Shown: one piece after another, positions 54,186-62,205 of the stretch | How positions within the stretch are numbered: the first letter of the stretch is position 1 | How the letters are laid out: every line of letters starts with the position of its first letter | From: CAWATZ01 sp963784995 | GTDB lineage: Bacteria > Planctomycetota > Planctomycetia > Gemmatales > Gemmataceae | Direction of reading: 5' to 3' | NCBI GenBank assembly: GCA_963784995.1 | Contig: CAWATZ010000013.1 | Location: forward strand, 1,178,001-1,242,000 | Length of the DNA stretch: 64,000 nucleotides | Position numbers and translations under genes: made by a program | Notes under the pieces: generated by a model | Told to the model about the DNA's origin: nothing | Seen by the model: only the letters and a program-made list of their open reading frames with translations | Database searches by the model: none

Positions 54186-54833
54186 CTAACGCCAATCCGT
54201 CGCCCAGAGAAACTTGCTCAGCTTGATTGGTCGCAGACCAATGCCGAGAAGACTCCCGGGCGCAGTCGCATCCAAATCACTGCTCTTGTACTCCAGCGCC
54301 GCGAAGGGCAAGCACTTGCCCGTATCCGTGTGAACGTCCACGTCCAGCGTGTAACGGTCTGTGTCGTCTTCCACGGCATAGCGCCGGCAGCAAACGCACA
54401 CCGCCACCAGCAAGGGCTGGTCGCCGACAAGTCCCTGGTCGCGAGCCAGGAGGTTCGGCGGCAAGAAGCTCACCAGTCCGGCCGGGTTGGCGAGCAAGGC
54501 ATCGGCGGCCTGGTCATCGATCTCCTGCCGCCATTTCTCCGCCTCGGTCTTCCCCGAAAGGGCATAGAACTCGGGCCCGCCTTCCAGAGGTCGATAGCAA
54601 CGGAGACGCAGCGTGAGATACTGCTCTCCCTTGCGCCGGGCCCTGCGAAGGACAAGGTGCTGCGTATCAAAGTAGCACGTCCGCAACTCCTGGCCGAGGA
54701 AATGGGGGTCCCAGGGTTCGTTCGGCAGCACGTCGTGCATGAAGTGCGCCACCGCGGGGATCTGCACCGCTGGAACAGCCCACGTTCCCACGTTGCTTCT
54801 CAGGACGTCCGCTGCTGGATCAATGGTTGCCAT
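54186..54833 (-). CDS. CYTH/VTC-like protein inside the phage head block
   Basis: 215 aa from the ATG at 54833 (GGAAG upstream); an ATG at 54850 is possible. Residues about 40-90 read LRTCYFDTQHLVLRRARRKG and EQYLTLRLRCYRP, like the CYTH triphosphate-tunnel fold (YFDT..L.LR followed by basic strand). ALSGKTEAEKWRQE and, late, AALEYKSSD resemble the E-x-K strand of VTC/CYTH domains. This fold binds polyphosphate or inorganic triphosphate with Arg/Lys/Glu-lined strands. Assignment is by pattern only. It is unusual in a phage cassette and may be a passenger or a structural mimic. Confidence 0.45.
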   Translation of the reverse strand: MATIDPAADVLRSNVGTWAVPAVQIPAVAHFMHDVLPNEPWDPHFLGQELRTCYFDTQHLVLRRARRKGEQYLTLRLRCYRPLEGGPEFYALSGKTEAEKWRQEIDDQAADALLANPAGLVSFLPPNLLARDQGLVGDQPLLVAVCVCCRRYAVEDDTDRYTLDVDVHTDTGKCLPFAALEYKSSDLDATAPGSLLGIGLRPIKLSKFLWATDWR

Positions 54834-54957
54834 TTGCTTCGCTTCCGTCATGAATGGGACGGCGAAAGAAATGGGGCCGGGAAGCGCACCCACGACTGCT
54901 CTGCCCCGAGCAGAGCAGCCCACCTTTCCTCCCGGCCCTGGTTCCGCTGAAGCCGGC

Positions 54958-55602
54958 TCACACGATCTGGATTTCTTCCCAGGTGAGGCCCGGACTCAGG
55001 AGTGGCGACGTGCCAGCCGTGCCGACGAACTGCATCTGGTAGCTGCAACCCGGCTCGACGACGATCTCGCCGTCGATGTCTTCCGTACAAGGAGCCGGGG
55101 CGTTGTTGGCACCGCCCACGAAGGCACCACATGCGGCGAAGGCCCGGTAGCACACCGGCGTGACAACGGTGTTGTTGACCAGGGCCTTGCCAACCGGCGT
55201 GGCAGTGTTGCCCACGTCACTGGCCACCGGCGTCAGACTGGTGCCGCCCGAAGGGGCCGTCTGCGTGTTGCTGTTGTTGATGCAGTGGTAGAACGTGCCG
55301 ACGCCCAGGGTGCCGCTGACGTAGCCCAGAGACACCTTCTTGATGGACAGCCGTTTGCCGGACCCCTGCGGGTTGTAGAGGGTGAGCAACGCCGTCGTAC
55401 TCAGTGTATGCCCGCCGGCGACGCCGCTGCCCTGTTCCTGGGCCGCGAAGAGGACGCCGCGGTGCGCCGCTTCGTAGTATTTGCCATGCGCCTGCGTCAC
55501 GCACAACTCGTTGGACTTGGCCGTGCGGATCGGCTGCAAGTTGGTGCCGTCCGCGTTCATGACCGGACCGACCCGGCCGGTGATAATGCTCAGCTGACTC
55601 AT
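54958..55602 (-). CDS. Phage structural-type protein (decoration/spike-like)
   Basis: 214 aa from the ATG at 55602, with AAAGGAGA 7 bases upstream. It is rich in Gly, Thr, Ser and Asn, with short strands (LCVTQAHGKYYEAAHRGVLF; STTALLTLYNPQGSGKRLSI; GTFYHCINNSNTQTAPSGG) and several Cys residues. I recognise no named family. Composition and position after the capsid genes suggest a capsid-decorating or spike protein. Confidence 0.6.
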   Translation of the reverse strand: MSQLSIITGRVGPVMNADGTNLQPIRTAKSNELCVTQAHGKYYEAAHRGVLFAAQEQGSGVAGGHTLSTTALLTLYNPQGSGKRLSIKKVSLGYVSGTLGVGTFYHCINNSNTQTAPSGGTSLTPVASDVGNTATPVGKALVNNTVVTPVCYRAFAACGAFVGGANNAPAPCTEDIDGEIVVEPGCSYQMQFVGTAGTSPLLSPGLTWEEIQIV

Positions 55603-55637
55603 GAAGGTCTCCTTTGGTTTAGAGGCACTCACACAAC

Positions 55638-55710
55638 GGCGAGCGGCGCGGCGTAAGCCCGCCGGTAACAGGCGAGCCGATACCGGCGGGCTTACGCCGC
55701 GCCGCTCGCC
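55638..55710. repeat. Perfect palindrome, 30-bp arms
   Basis: The arms 55638-55667 and 55681-55710 (core GCGGCGCGGCGTAAGCCCGC) are exact reverse complements around a 13-base centre. It lies between two structural-type genes of the head block. Confidence 0.9.
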
Positions 55711-55726
55711 AAAAAGTTACAGCTTC

Positions 55727-56197
55727 TTACGCGGCCACGTTTTGCGTGGCAACCGAAGTGTCATTCTGGGCCTTGCCAGGTTTCTGAAGGGCTTCGTCGC
55801 CGAAGCCGACGATGGTGACGTTGACGTTGTGGCCGCCGGCGGAAGTCTCCGTGGCCTGGAGTCCAACGTAGCGGTATCCCGTATCGAGTTGGTCCGCCCG
55901 GATCTCGAACGTGTACTGCTTGCCGCTGGTGCTCAGGCCAGTGAGCTGCACGGTCGAGAGCCCCACACTCTGGGGGTTCTGGCTGGACGAGAGGTTGCTG
56001 CTGGCGGACTCGATCAGGTTCAGAGTGACCGTGCCGCCGGCGACCACCGTGCCAATCTCCACGAGGAAGAAGGCCCGGTGGAACTTGCTCATGTCGATCG
56101 CTCCGGTGGTCACCGTGGCGGTGCCGCTGGAGTTGATGGTCTGGTTGTTGACGGAGGCACAAATGCCAAGCCGCTGTGTGATCTGTTCGGTGTACAT
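55727..56197 (-). CDS. Phage structural-type small protein
   Basis: 156 aa from the ATG at 56197 (GAGGAG 5 bases upstream; a GTG at 56203 is too close to it). Beta-sandwich-like: GTATVTTGAIDMSKFHRAFF, LVEIGTVVAGGTVTLNLIES, YTFEIRADQLDTGYRYVGLQ. It begins 9 bases after the capsid gene stop. Small proteins in this place often decorate or complete the HK97-type shell. No family name is claimed. Confidence 0.65.
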   Translation of the reverse strand: MYTEQITQRLGICASVNNQTINSSGTATVTTGAIDMSKFHRAFFLVEIGTVVAGGTVTLNLIESASSNLSSSQNPQSVGLSTVQLTGLSTSGKQYTFEIRADQLDTGYRYVGLQATETSAGGHNVNVTIVGFGDEALQKPGKAQNDTSVATQNVAA

Positions 56198-56206
56198 GCT
56201 CACTCC

Positions 56207-57520
56207 TCAGTTCAGAACGACAAACGGGCTCACCTGCGTGGTCGTGTCCTGCAACGTGACCGGGGCCGACAGCCACGGCTGACCGTCCACGCGCTCGACC
56301 ACGCGCCAGGTCATCTGGTTTTTCAGGAAGTTGACGTGTTCACTGGCCGCGATCTCAATGCTCATGCGATCGCCAATGACGTACAGCCCCGGGTCGAGCA
56401 GCATCAGGTCGCCCTTGGTTCCCAGGGCAGGCACCTTCTCCGTTGGATACGCGGGCCGGCCCAGCAAGCTCCAGGTCGGCGTCTTGGTGATACCCTGGTC
56501 GATGCTGATGAAGATGGCCCGTCCGTTGCCATCCTTCAACTGCAGCAGCTGCGGCACCACCGTTGGCGAGAACGTCCAGATCGCCTTGCCCCAACTCATG
56601 GGCAACAACTTGGACCACATGGTGGCCACGTCCACGAACTGCACGCTGGTCGGGGCATTGCGCGTGACCGCAATGGCTGCCGGCGCGGACAACATTCCTT
56701 GCGGCTTGCCGACGCCGTTGCCCTGGAGGAACGCATACTCCTCGAACCAGGCGATGGACTGGGCAAAGAGCATCATCAGGAACTGCTCCAGGCCCATCAC
56801 CGAATCCTGGAGCAATACGTTCGAGCTAACGGTGTAGCCCGACAGCTCCCACGCCTTCAGCTCCATCTGCCGGAACTGCGGCTCCGTTTCGGTGCGCGTC
56901 TGGGCCTCGGCGGTCCAGCTCATCTGCACGCCGCCGAAGAACGGCGACACGCCGGCGCTCTGAACGGTGGTCACGTCGAGGTACGGCATCTGCAGCGTCG
57001 CACTGGCCATCGGCACCACGAAGGCCCGCGGCCGGATGAACGTCTGCTCGGCCATGATCGTCTGCAGCTGCTGGTAGAACTCCGGCGGCACCGTGTAGCC
57101 GCCGGTCACGCCGGACGCTTCCGCCAGGGCCGCCTTCTGCTGCCAGGCGACGAAGGTGCTGCCGTAGTGCTTTTCCAGATAGCTCCTGTCGCCGCGGGCC
57201 ACGGCCAGGGCCCAGTCGCCAAAGCTCTTCTTCGGATCGCCCGAGCCGCCCGCCCCGAAGAGAGCGGGGATGCCGTGACGCTTGCTCTGGGCCTGAGCGT
57301 CGGCAAATTGTTTGAGGGTCTGGTTGATGATCGCGTCGAGGCCCTTGGTCCAGCCGGCCAGGGCGTTCTCGACGCCGCGGGCGATGACGGGGCCAAGGGG
57401 ATCATCGCTGACCGCCCGGGCGATGCCGCTGGCGACCAGCGACTGCCCTTCGCCGGCATCGACGTGCAAACGCTCGCCGGCTTTCTTGCCAAGGAAATCC
57501 TTGAGCAGTTCAATCCACAT
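56207..57520 (-). CDS. HK97-family major capsid protein
   Basis: 437 aa. The first ~130 residues are helical and charged, like the delta/scaffold part removed by the prohead protease. The capsid core begins about ALAEASGVTGGYTVPPEFYQ. Family blocks: FIRPRAFVVPM, PYLDVTTVQSAGVSPFFGGV, KAWELSGYTVSSNVLLQDSV (E-loop/P-domain region), WFEEYAFLQGNGVGKPQGML, GDLMLLDPGLYVIGDRMSIE, and the C-terminal A-domain strand NQMTWRVVERVDGQP. Length and order fit HK97 gp5-like proteins. It self-assembles into an icosahedral shell. Confidence 0.92.
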   Translation of the reverse strand: MWIELLKDFLGKKAGERLHVDAGEGQSLVASGIARAVSDDPLGPVIARGVENALAGWTKGLDAIINQTLKQFADAQAQSKRHGIPALFGAGGSGDPKKSFGDWALAVARGDRSYLEKHYGSTFVAWQQKAALAEASGVTGGYTVPPEFYQQLQTIMAEQTFIRPRAFVVPMASATLQMPYLDVTTVQSAGVSPFFGGVQMSWTAEAQTRTETEPQFRQMELKAWELSGYTVSSNVLLQDSVMGLEQFLMMLFAQSIAWFEEYAFLQGNGVGKPQGMLSAPAAIAVTRNAPTSVQFVDVATMWSKLLPMSWGKAIWTFSPTVVPQLLQLKDGNGRAIFISIDQGITKTPTWSLLGRPAYPTEKVPALGTKGDLMLLDPGLYVIGDRMSIEIAASEHVNFLKNQMTWRVVERVDGQPWLSAPVTLQDTTTQVSPFVVLN

Positions 57521-57761
57521 GGGGAATCACCTCGGAGGAGAACGAATGGAATCAGGTTTCACCACAACACCGTCCATCTCCAGACAGAGACTCAGGGCTG
57601 ACGCTTGCCGGCGCGCATCGCTTGCGCTGTGGGCATGCCGGCATCACCCTCCCCCGGTTGTCCTGATGGATCTGCAAGAGTCGGGTCCGGACTTGCACCG
57701 GAAGGCGGGTGTCCACGGTCCCGCCTGTCACTGTGACTCCCGACCAGGATTCCGTTAGCAA

Positions 57762-57821
57762 GAGAGTAGTCATCACGCTCCGCGTGATGAAGGCATCACG
57801 CGGAGCGTGATGACTACTCTC
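57762..57821. repeat. Perfect palindrome, 27-bp arms, in a 310-bp gene-free gap
   Basis: The arms 57762-57788 and 57795-57821 (core GTAGTCATCACGCTCCGCGT) are exact reverse complements around a 6-base centre, the same 27-6-27 layout as the palindrome inside the kinases but a different sequence. The rest of 57521-57830 contains only a short doubtful frame. Confidence 0.9.
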
Positions 57822-57830
57822 GGGGCGGCC

Positions 57831-58685
57831 TCACACTCTGCCCCGCGCCCGATCCAAAGCCTCCCGCACGGCCTTCTCCGTCAGAGCATCCCAATCCACC
57901 CGTTGGATCTCGGCGTGAACCGCACGCTCCACTTCAGCAAGGCTCGTGAAGGACCCAACGGTCTGAATCCCCGCTGCCGGCGGCGACGCTTGCCCAAACA
58001 GCCTGTCATCCAGTCCCAGCGCCCGCACGTATTCCTGCTCCAGCGTCAGCCGGCCCTTCGACACCTGCTCCACCAGGGCGTCCTGGTTGGCCGGCAAGAA
58101 GCAGACCGCATACTCCAGTAACAGCCACTCGTCGAAGACCAGCGTGCCCTCGGGCCAGCTCTGTTTCTTCGCCTCCTTGCTGTCGGCGAAGTGGGCCTTG
58201 GTCGGCAGAAAACCAATCGACTTGCCGTTGAGCAGCCCGGCCTGCACCAGGGCAAAGACCTTGTCGGCCGGCCAGGGGTCTTGCCAGCCCTCCGGCTGCT
58301 CCGGATAGCGCGTCTTCGCCTTGATTCCGACCAGCTCGCCGTCCCTGACGCGCTTGCGCCAGAGGCTGCGACCGACCGGCGGCAGCCAGTAGGCATGCCC
58401 AAGCGTGACCAGCGGGTTGCTCTGGAACTGCGAATCGTTCATACCGCGGGCAATGACCACCTCGCCCATGCGATCCACGGACTCGGTGCTGATCCAGCTG
58501 ACGTCGCTGCGCTCGCCGGGGTTCAGCTCCGTGGGCGCCCGCGCCATGACGCGCTTGCGATACTCGTACTCCTTGCTCCGAGGCAGTGTGCGGAGCAGCA
58601 GGTCGAGGGCCCGGGCCGCCCGGTCCTGCATGGGAAATCCCAAAGGTCCAACGGTCTTGCCATAGGCCTGGTTGACGTTACTCAT
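57831..58685 (-). CDS. HK97-family prohead protease
   Basis: 284 aa from the ATG at 58685, which overlaps the portal stop by 4 bases (ATGA). It resembles U35/HK97 gp4-like serine proteases: VSWISTESVDRMGEVVIARG near residue 60, PLVTLGHAYWLPPVGRSLWR with the His, LVQAGLLNGKSIGFLPTKAH with the Ser in KSIGF, and YAVCFLPANQDALVEQV. The C-terminal ~80 residues are helical and acidic, as in protease-scaffold fusions. It matures the capsid by removing the scaffold part. Confidence 0.85.
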   Translation of the reverse strand: MSNVNQAYGKTVGPLGFPMQDRAARALDLLLRTLPRSKEYEYRKRVMARAPTELNPGERSDVSWISTESVDRMGEVVIARGMNDSQFQSNPLVTLGHAYWLPPVGRSLWRKRVRDGELVGIKAKTRYPEQPEGWQDPWPADKVFALVQAGLLNGKSIGFLPTKAHFADSKEAKKQSWPEGTLVFDEWLLLEYAVCFLPANQDALVEQVSKGRLTLEQEYVRALGLDDRLFGQASPPAAGIQTVGSFTSLAEVERAVHAEIQRVDWDALTEKAVREALDRARGRV

Positions 58686-60100
58686 GACTGATCCTCTTCG
58701 TCCGCGTCTTCTGCTGGTGTGGAGCTGTAGTTGACACTTGGTGCCGGCTCGGTCTGGCCCGGCATGATCCGGGGCACGTCGGCCGGGATCGAGCGTCCCG
58801 GCAGCCAGGGCACTTCGCCCCAGCCCACCGGCGGCAGGCCTCGGCCGGCGCGCATCTCGTTGATCGAAAGCACGCCCCATTCCAGGTCCTGGGCCTGCTG
58901 CTGCAACGCCGCGTCCTGGTCCACGGGGACCGGATCTTCGGACGCCAGGAACAGCCGGCCCGTTGGATCGAAGAGCGGGACCAGGGTGCTGTTGAGCTTC
59001 TCGTCCCGACGCTCCAGCCGGGGTGAGATCGCCTGGCTCATGTGCTGGCTCTGGCTCGCTTGCAGGTTGGCCAGGTTGGTCTGGCTGCTCAGGAACGCCA
59101 CCGGAACGTGGAAGGCGTTGGCGATCTGTTCCGAGGTCGCCTTGAGGTCTGCCAGCAGGGCCAGGTCTCCCAGCGAATGCTGCAGCACTTGCACGTTCAT
59201 GCTCGATTCGGCCACGACCACCCGGCCAGCGCCACCCCGGCGGAGCTTCGAGTTCCACTGCGTCTCCAGCCGGTCGCGTTCCTCCTCGCCGATCACCCTC
59301 TCCGGAAAGATCATCGCATCCGGGATGGCGTTGTTGTCGAACTTGGCCTGCTTGAACGCGGCGAAATCGGATGCGAGGCTCACCTGCTCGAAGCACGCCT
59401 GCAACGGCGACAGCCCGCTGGTGTACGGGTCCCTCGGGTTGGGATAGCGGAAGTGGACGATGTCTTCCGGAGCGAACAGTTGCTCCCGACCCAATGTTCG
59501 GTATCGGAACGAATCAATCAGGTTCGGACTGTTCGCCTGTCGCATGGGAGTCACGTTCTGACTGGGCAAGATCCAGATGCGGATCGGCACGCCCAGAAGG
59601 GAATCGCGCTCCAAGTACCAGTACGCACAGCCGTGAACCTCCTGGTAAAGCGTCGTCAGCTCCCACAGGTCAAACGGCCCCATCGTGTTGAACGGTGTTG
59701 TGGGCGCCTGGAGCAACTGCAGCAGCGGATGGTCCGTCACTTCTTCCACCGTGGCCGCACTCTTGAGCTTCGGGCGCAGCCATTTCAGGGATTGCAAGCG
59801 CTGGAACGTCTTCCGCGAGACCGGTGCGGTGCCACACTTCGGTCTGGGCTGATTGTGCTGCGTGATGACGTACAGGTTCGGCGGATACGTCGCACAGACG
59901 GACGCATTGATGCTGGCACAGCTCCAGGCGGTCCCCTTCAGTTCGGCCAGCAGTTCGTTGGGCGTTGGATTGCGATGGCGGTGGTAGACGTCGATGGCGG
60001 AAGAGCCGGACCACTGCGAGCCGAGCAGCGACTGCGGCGCGGCCTTGCCCAGCAGCCAGCAGCCGGTGCGAACCAGGGTCTTGCCGATCCAGCGCAACAT
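58682..60100 (-). CDS. HK97-family portal protein
   Basis: 472 aa from the ATG at 60100 (GGGAG 7 bases upstream; the frame is open to 60124). Family blocks: TAWSCASINASVCATYPPNL; TDHPLLQLLQAPTTPFNTMG; LTTLYQEVHGCAYWYLERDS; PIRIWILPSQNVTPM; FAPEDIVHFRYPNPRDPYTS; GLSPLQACFEQVSLASDFAA; FHVPVAFLSSQTNLANLQAS. The acidic Ser/Pro-rich tail (PSVNYSSTPAEDADEEDQS) is usual. It forms the dodecameric DNA entry pore. Translationally coupled to the protease gene. Confidence 0.93.
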   Translation of the reverse strand: MLRWIGKTLVRTGCWLLGKAAPQSLLGSQWSGSSAIDVYHRHRNPTPNELLAELKGTAWSCASINASVCATYPPNLYVITQHNQPRPKCGTAPVSRKTFQRLQSLKWLRPKLKSAATVEEVTDHPLLQLLQAPTTPFNTMGPFDLWELTTLYQEVHGCAYWYLERDSLLGVPIRIWILPSQNVTPMRQANSPNLIDSFRYRTLGREQLFAPEDIVHFRYPNPRDPYTSGLSPLQACFEQVSLASDFAAFKQAKFDNNAIPDAMIFPERVIGEEERDRLETQWNSKLRRGGAGRVVVAESSMNVQVLQHSLGDLALLADLKATSEQIANAFHVPVAFLSSQTNLANLQASQSQHMSQAISPRLERRDEKLNSTLVPLFDPTGRLFLASEDPVPVDQDAALQQQAQDLEWGVLSINEMRAGRGLPPVGWGEVPWLPGRSIPADVPRIMPGQTEPAPSVNYSSTPAEDADEEDQS

Positions 60101-60142
60101 TTTCACTCCCGATAGATGTTCCAAACTGTTGTCATGCTCTCA

Positions 60143-60270
60143 CCGTGGGTGCGCTGCGCGACCCACGGCTGGGTTATACAACCCCTTCGGGGTAGGAAGA
60201 CAACCAGAGCCCGGTATTTACCCCGAAGGGGTTGCATAACCCAGCCGTGGGTCGCGCAGCGCACCCACGG
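60143..60270. repeat. 128-bp nested palindrome
   Basis: The 51-bp arms carry one mismatch. Architecture: outer hairpin CCGTGGGT...ACCCACGG (26 bases), 12-base linker CTGGGTTATACA, inner 13-base hairpin ACCCCTTCGGGGT, a 26-base centre containing GAAGAC and ending TTT, then the mirror image. The plan is the same as in the copies at 53.9-54.2 kb, with different outer sequence. Confidence 0.92.
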
Positions 60271-60316
60271 AACCAATCGCGCACCCACGGAACCAACGCG
60301 CACCCACGGAACCAAC
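60259..60316. repeat. Short tandem repeat at the palindrome edge
   Basis: Three copies of GCGCACCCACGGAACCAA (with TC added after the first and the last truncated to end AACCCC) continue from the right end of the palindrome toward the terminase stop at 60321. It looks like slippage of the palindrome end. Confidence 0.7.
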
Positions 60317-60320
60317 CCCT

Positions 60321-61659
60321 TCACCGCCACAGCTCCTCGTTGTCCAGCCTCAGCCAGGGTCTTTCCTTCTTCGGGGTCGGCTCCAATTGCTCCGTTCGAT
60401 CCTCTGCCCCAGACCCTTCCAGCGGCTTCTTCCGCCGGAGCCGTGCGATGAAGCGCTCATCCAGCCGCGAGATCAGGTAGCGCAGCGCGGCCAGGGCGTG
60501 GTTGTTGGCATCGATGGGGTTCTCGCCCAGGTTCGCCTTCTCGACCTCGGTCGGATAGCGGTACAGCCGGGCTTCCCGCACCAGGTTGGGACAGGCCGTT
60601 TCGCACACCTTGAGCCGGCCTGTCCGTAGCCGGGCGTTGACCGCACTGATGCCTGAGCGGATGTCATTGTCCCCCTGTCGCACGACCAGGCCCGCGACCC
60701 GCAGTTCCTCGCACTCCGTTCGTCCAGCCGGGTCCGCGTACCACGTCACCGAACCCAGCGCCTTCAAGGCGTCGCGGTGTTCGTGCAGCGGCGTTTGCGA
60801 AAGGTAGCGCTCGCCCAGCACCCAGAGACAATCGTCCCGATCCAGGACGCCCCAGACGGCCGCGAAGGGATTGCGCCAGCCGAAGTCGATGCCGCCCACC
60901 AGCTGCTGATGGTCCAGGGCTGGGCAGTCTTCCTCCGCGACCAGGCACTGCTCGAAATCGGGATAAACCAGACCGGTCAGGGCGTTGAAGCTGCATCCAT
61001 ATTCCTGGCTGATCCAGGCGTCGCCGAGGGCCCGGCGTTCGGACTCGATGAACGCCGGCGTGATGCGCGGACACTGCTGCCAGGGCACCTTGATCTTCTT
61101 GAACTCCGGATTGGTCTCCCACTCCTGCCAGAACCAGCCCCGCTGGCCGAACGGAGAGGACAGGGCGACGATGCCGCCCCTGACTGACGGCGCACATCGG
61201 GCGAATGGTGCGATACAGCGCATCGGCGATGCGCGACGCCTCGTCGAGCAGGACCAGGCGCGGCCGGGAGAAGCCGCGGATGGTCGCTTCCTTGCCCGGC
61301 AGGCCGATGATCCGCGAGCCGTTGGCCAGCTCCAGCTTGGAGAGCGTCTGGGCGTCCTGGCTGGTCGGGAGGGGCCGATCGACCGCGTTGAACGCATCGA
61401 GGATCTTGCGGAAAAGCTCATGGCTCTGCCGCAGGCTGGGCGAGAACAGCAGCACCAGCGAGCCGGCCTGGAACAGCGCCGTATGCAGCGCCAGGGCGGC
61501 CACCACGCTGGACTTGCCGCTCTGGCGGGAGCAGTTGAGCAGCACCAGCCGATCCGCCGACAGCAGGAAGTCGCGCTGCCACGGGTCGGGAGTCATACCC
61601 TGGGCCTGCATGATCCGGCTTGGATCAAGCAGCAGGGAGAGGAGCTTTCGCTGATTCAT
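60321..61659 (-). CDS. Phage terminase large subunit, frameshifted as given
   Basis: About 446 codons in two frames. 61659 to about 61175 gives the ATPase: NCSRQSGKSSVVAALALHTA with Walker A, and LVLLDEASRIADALY with Walker B. The other frame from about 61175 to 60321 gives GGIVALSSPFGQRGWFWQEW and the RNase H-like nuclease part: LVGGIDFGWRNPFAAVWGVL (first Asp), VTWYADPAGR, NNHALAALRYLISRL. The join lies near GGGGCGG, with one base extra or two missing. It packages DNA into the prohead using ATP. It is the first gene of the head block; no small-subunit gene is recognised beside it. Confidence 0.87.
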
Positions 61660-61827
61660 ACGTCCAAGGCTATCCGCCTCGTGTACGTTTGTACCAGAGC
61701 AATTTGCACGGATTTTTCCGAATTCTGGAGTGACAATTGCGCGGGATTTTCTGGGAGTCTGGCTGTTCAGGAGGCAGAAAGCGCGTTACAGTGCCAGAAG
61801 AGGCTTTTCGCCCCAGGAGAAACGATC

Positions 61828-62124
61828 GTGTCGCACGAACAACCGATTCTCGTCCACCCGTCCCCCCTGGTGGAGACGCTCCGTCCCGAGCATCTGCAAA
61901 ACCAGATCGAGGTGGCCTCGCCCAGTCCAGAGCAGATCGCGGCGGCCAATGGGGTCTTTGCTCAGCAGCAGGAGTCGCAGCAGGTCGCCAACCTGCTCGG
62001 GCTCTGGAGCAGCGCCATGCTGATGCACCACCTGGTCGCGGACTCGCTGGATACACGGGAGAAGGAAGCGGAGGATCGGCTGCGGAAAGCGAACAGAGCT
62101 GGAGTTGCCGGAGAAATGAGGTAG
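61828..62124 (+). CDS. Small conserved-looking protein divergent from the terminase gene
   Basis: 98 aa from a GTG at 61828, with AGGAGA 8 bases upstream. The body is helical and amphipathic: HPSPLVETLRPEHLQNQIEV, SPSPEQIAAANGVFAQQQES, VANLLGLWSSAMLMHHLVAD, TREKEAEDRLRKAN. There is no signal peptide or known domain. Size and place next to the terminase gene would suit a small terminase or regulator, but the strand is opposite and no DNA-binding motif is evident. Confidence 0.55.
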   Translation: MSHEQPILVHPSPLVETLRPEHLQNQIEVASPSPEQIAAANGVFAQQQESQQVANLLGLWSSAMLMHHLVADSLDTREKEAEDRLRKANRAGVAGEMR

Positions 62125-62205
62125 GGTGCGGATTACCCGAGCGTGGGCCGAATTGGCCCAAGCCCGGCGGGCGTGGTGGGCCTCGCTACGCTCGGACCAC
62201 CCTAC
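62121..62205. repeat. Imperfect palindrome that supplies a stop codon
   Basis: GTAGGGTG (62121) pairs with CACCCTAC (62198-62205), and CCGAGCGT (62137) with ACGCTCGG (62188-62195). The centre is GC-rich and partly self-complementary. The TAG stop of the NUDIX-MBL gene (62202-62204 on the minus strand) lies in its right arm. Confidence 0.65.

Larger units (their letters stand above)
51789..61659 (-). mobile_element. HK97-type phage head gene block, tail-less prophage remnant or domesticated module
   Basis: In transcription order: terminase large subunit, portal, prohead protease, major capsid protein, two small structural-type proteins, a CYTH-like protein, a connector-containing protein, a small structural-type protein and a holin-sized coiled-coil membrane protein. 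No small terminase, tail tube, tape measure, baseplate, integrase, repressor or endolysin gene is recognisable. Palindromes sit at most of the gene junctions. Boundaries are given by the first and last phage-type genes; no att-like repeat was found. Confidence 0.75.

Noticed and set aside
53905..54195. Overlapping frames with repeated PWAILLRPFGAKRLVF-like peptides
   Set aside because: They are translations of the two 104-bp nested palindromes, not a gene.
55601..57601. 666-codon plus-strand frame opposite the capsid gene
   Set aside because: Shadow of the capsid and neighbouring genes; His/Arg/Leu-rich without recognisable domain.
57552..57776. 74-codon minus-strand frame between capsid and protease genes
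   Set aside because: It starts inside a palindrome and has no family or ribosome binding site; weaker than neighbouring phage genes.
60143..60316. CRISPR-like short array
   Set aside because: Units are the edge of a palindrome repeated in tandem without unique spacers, and no cas gene is present.
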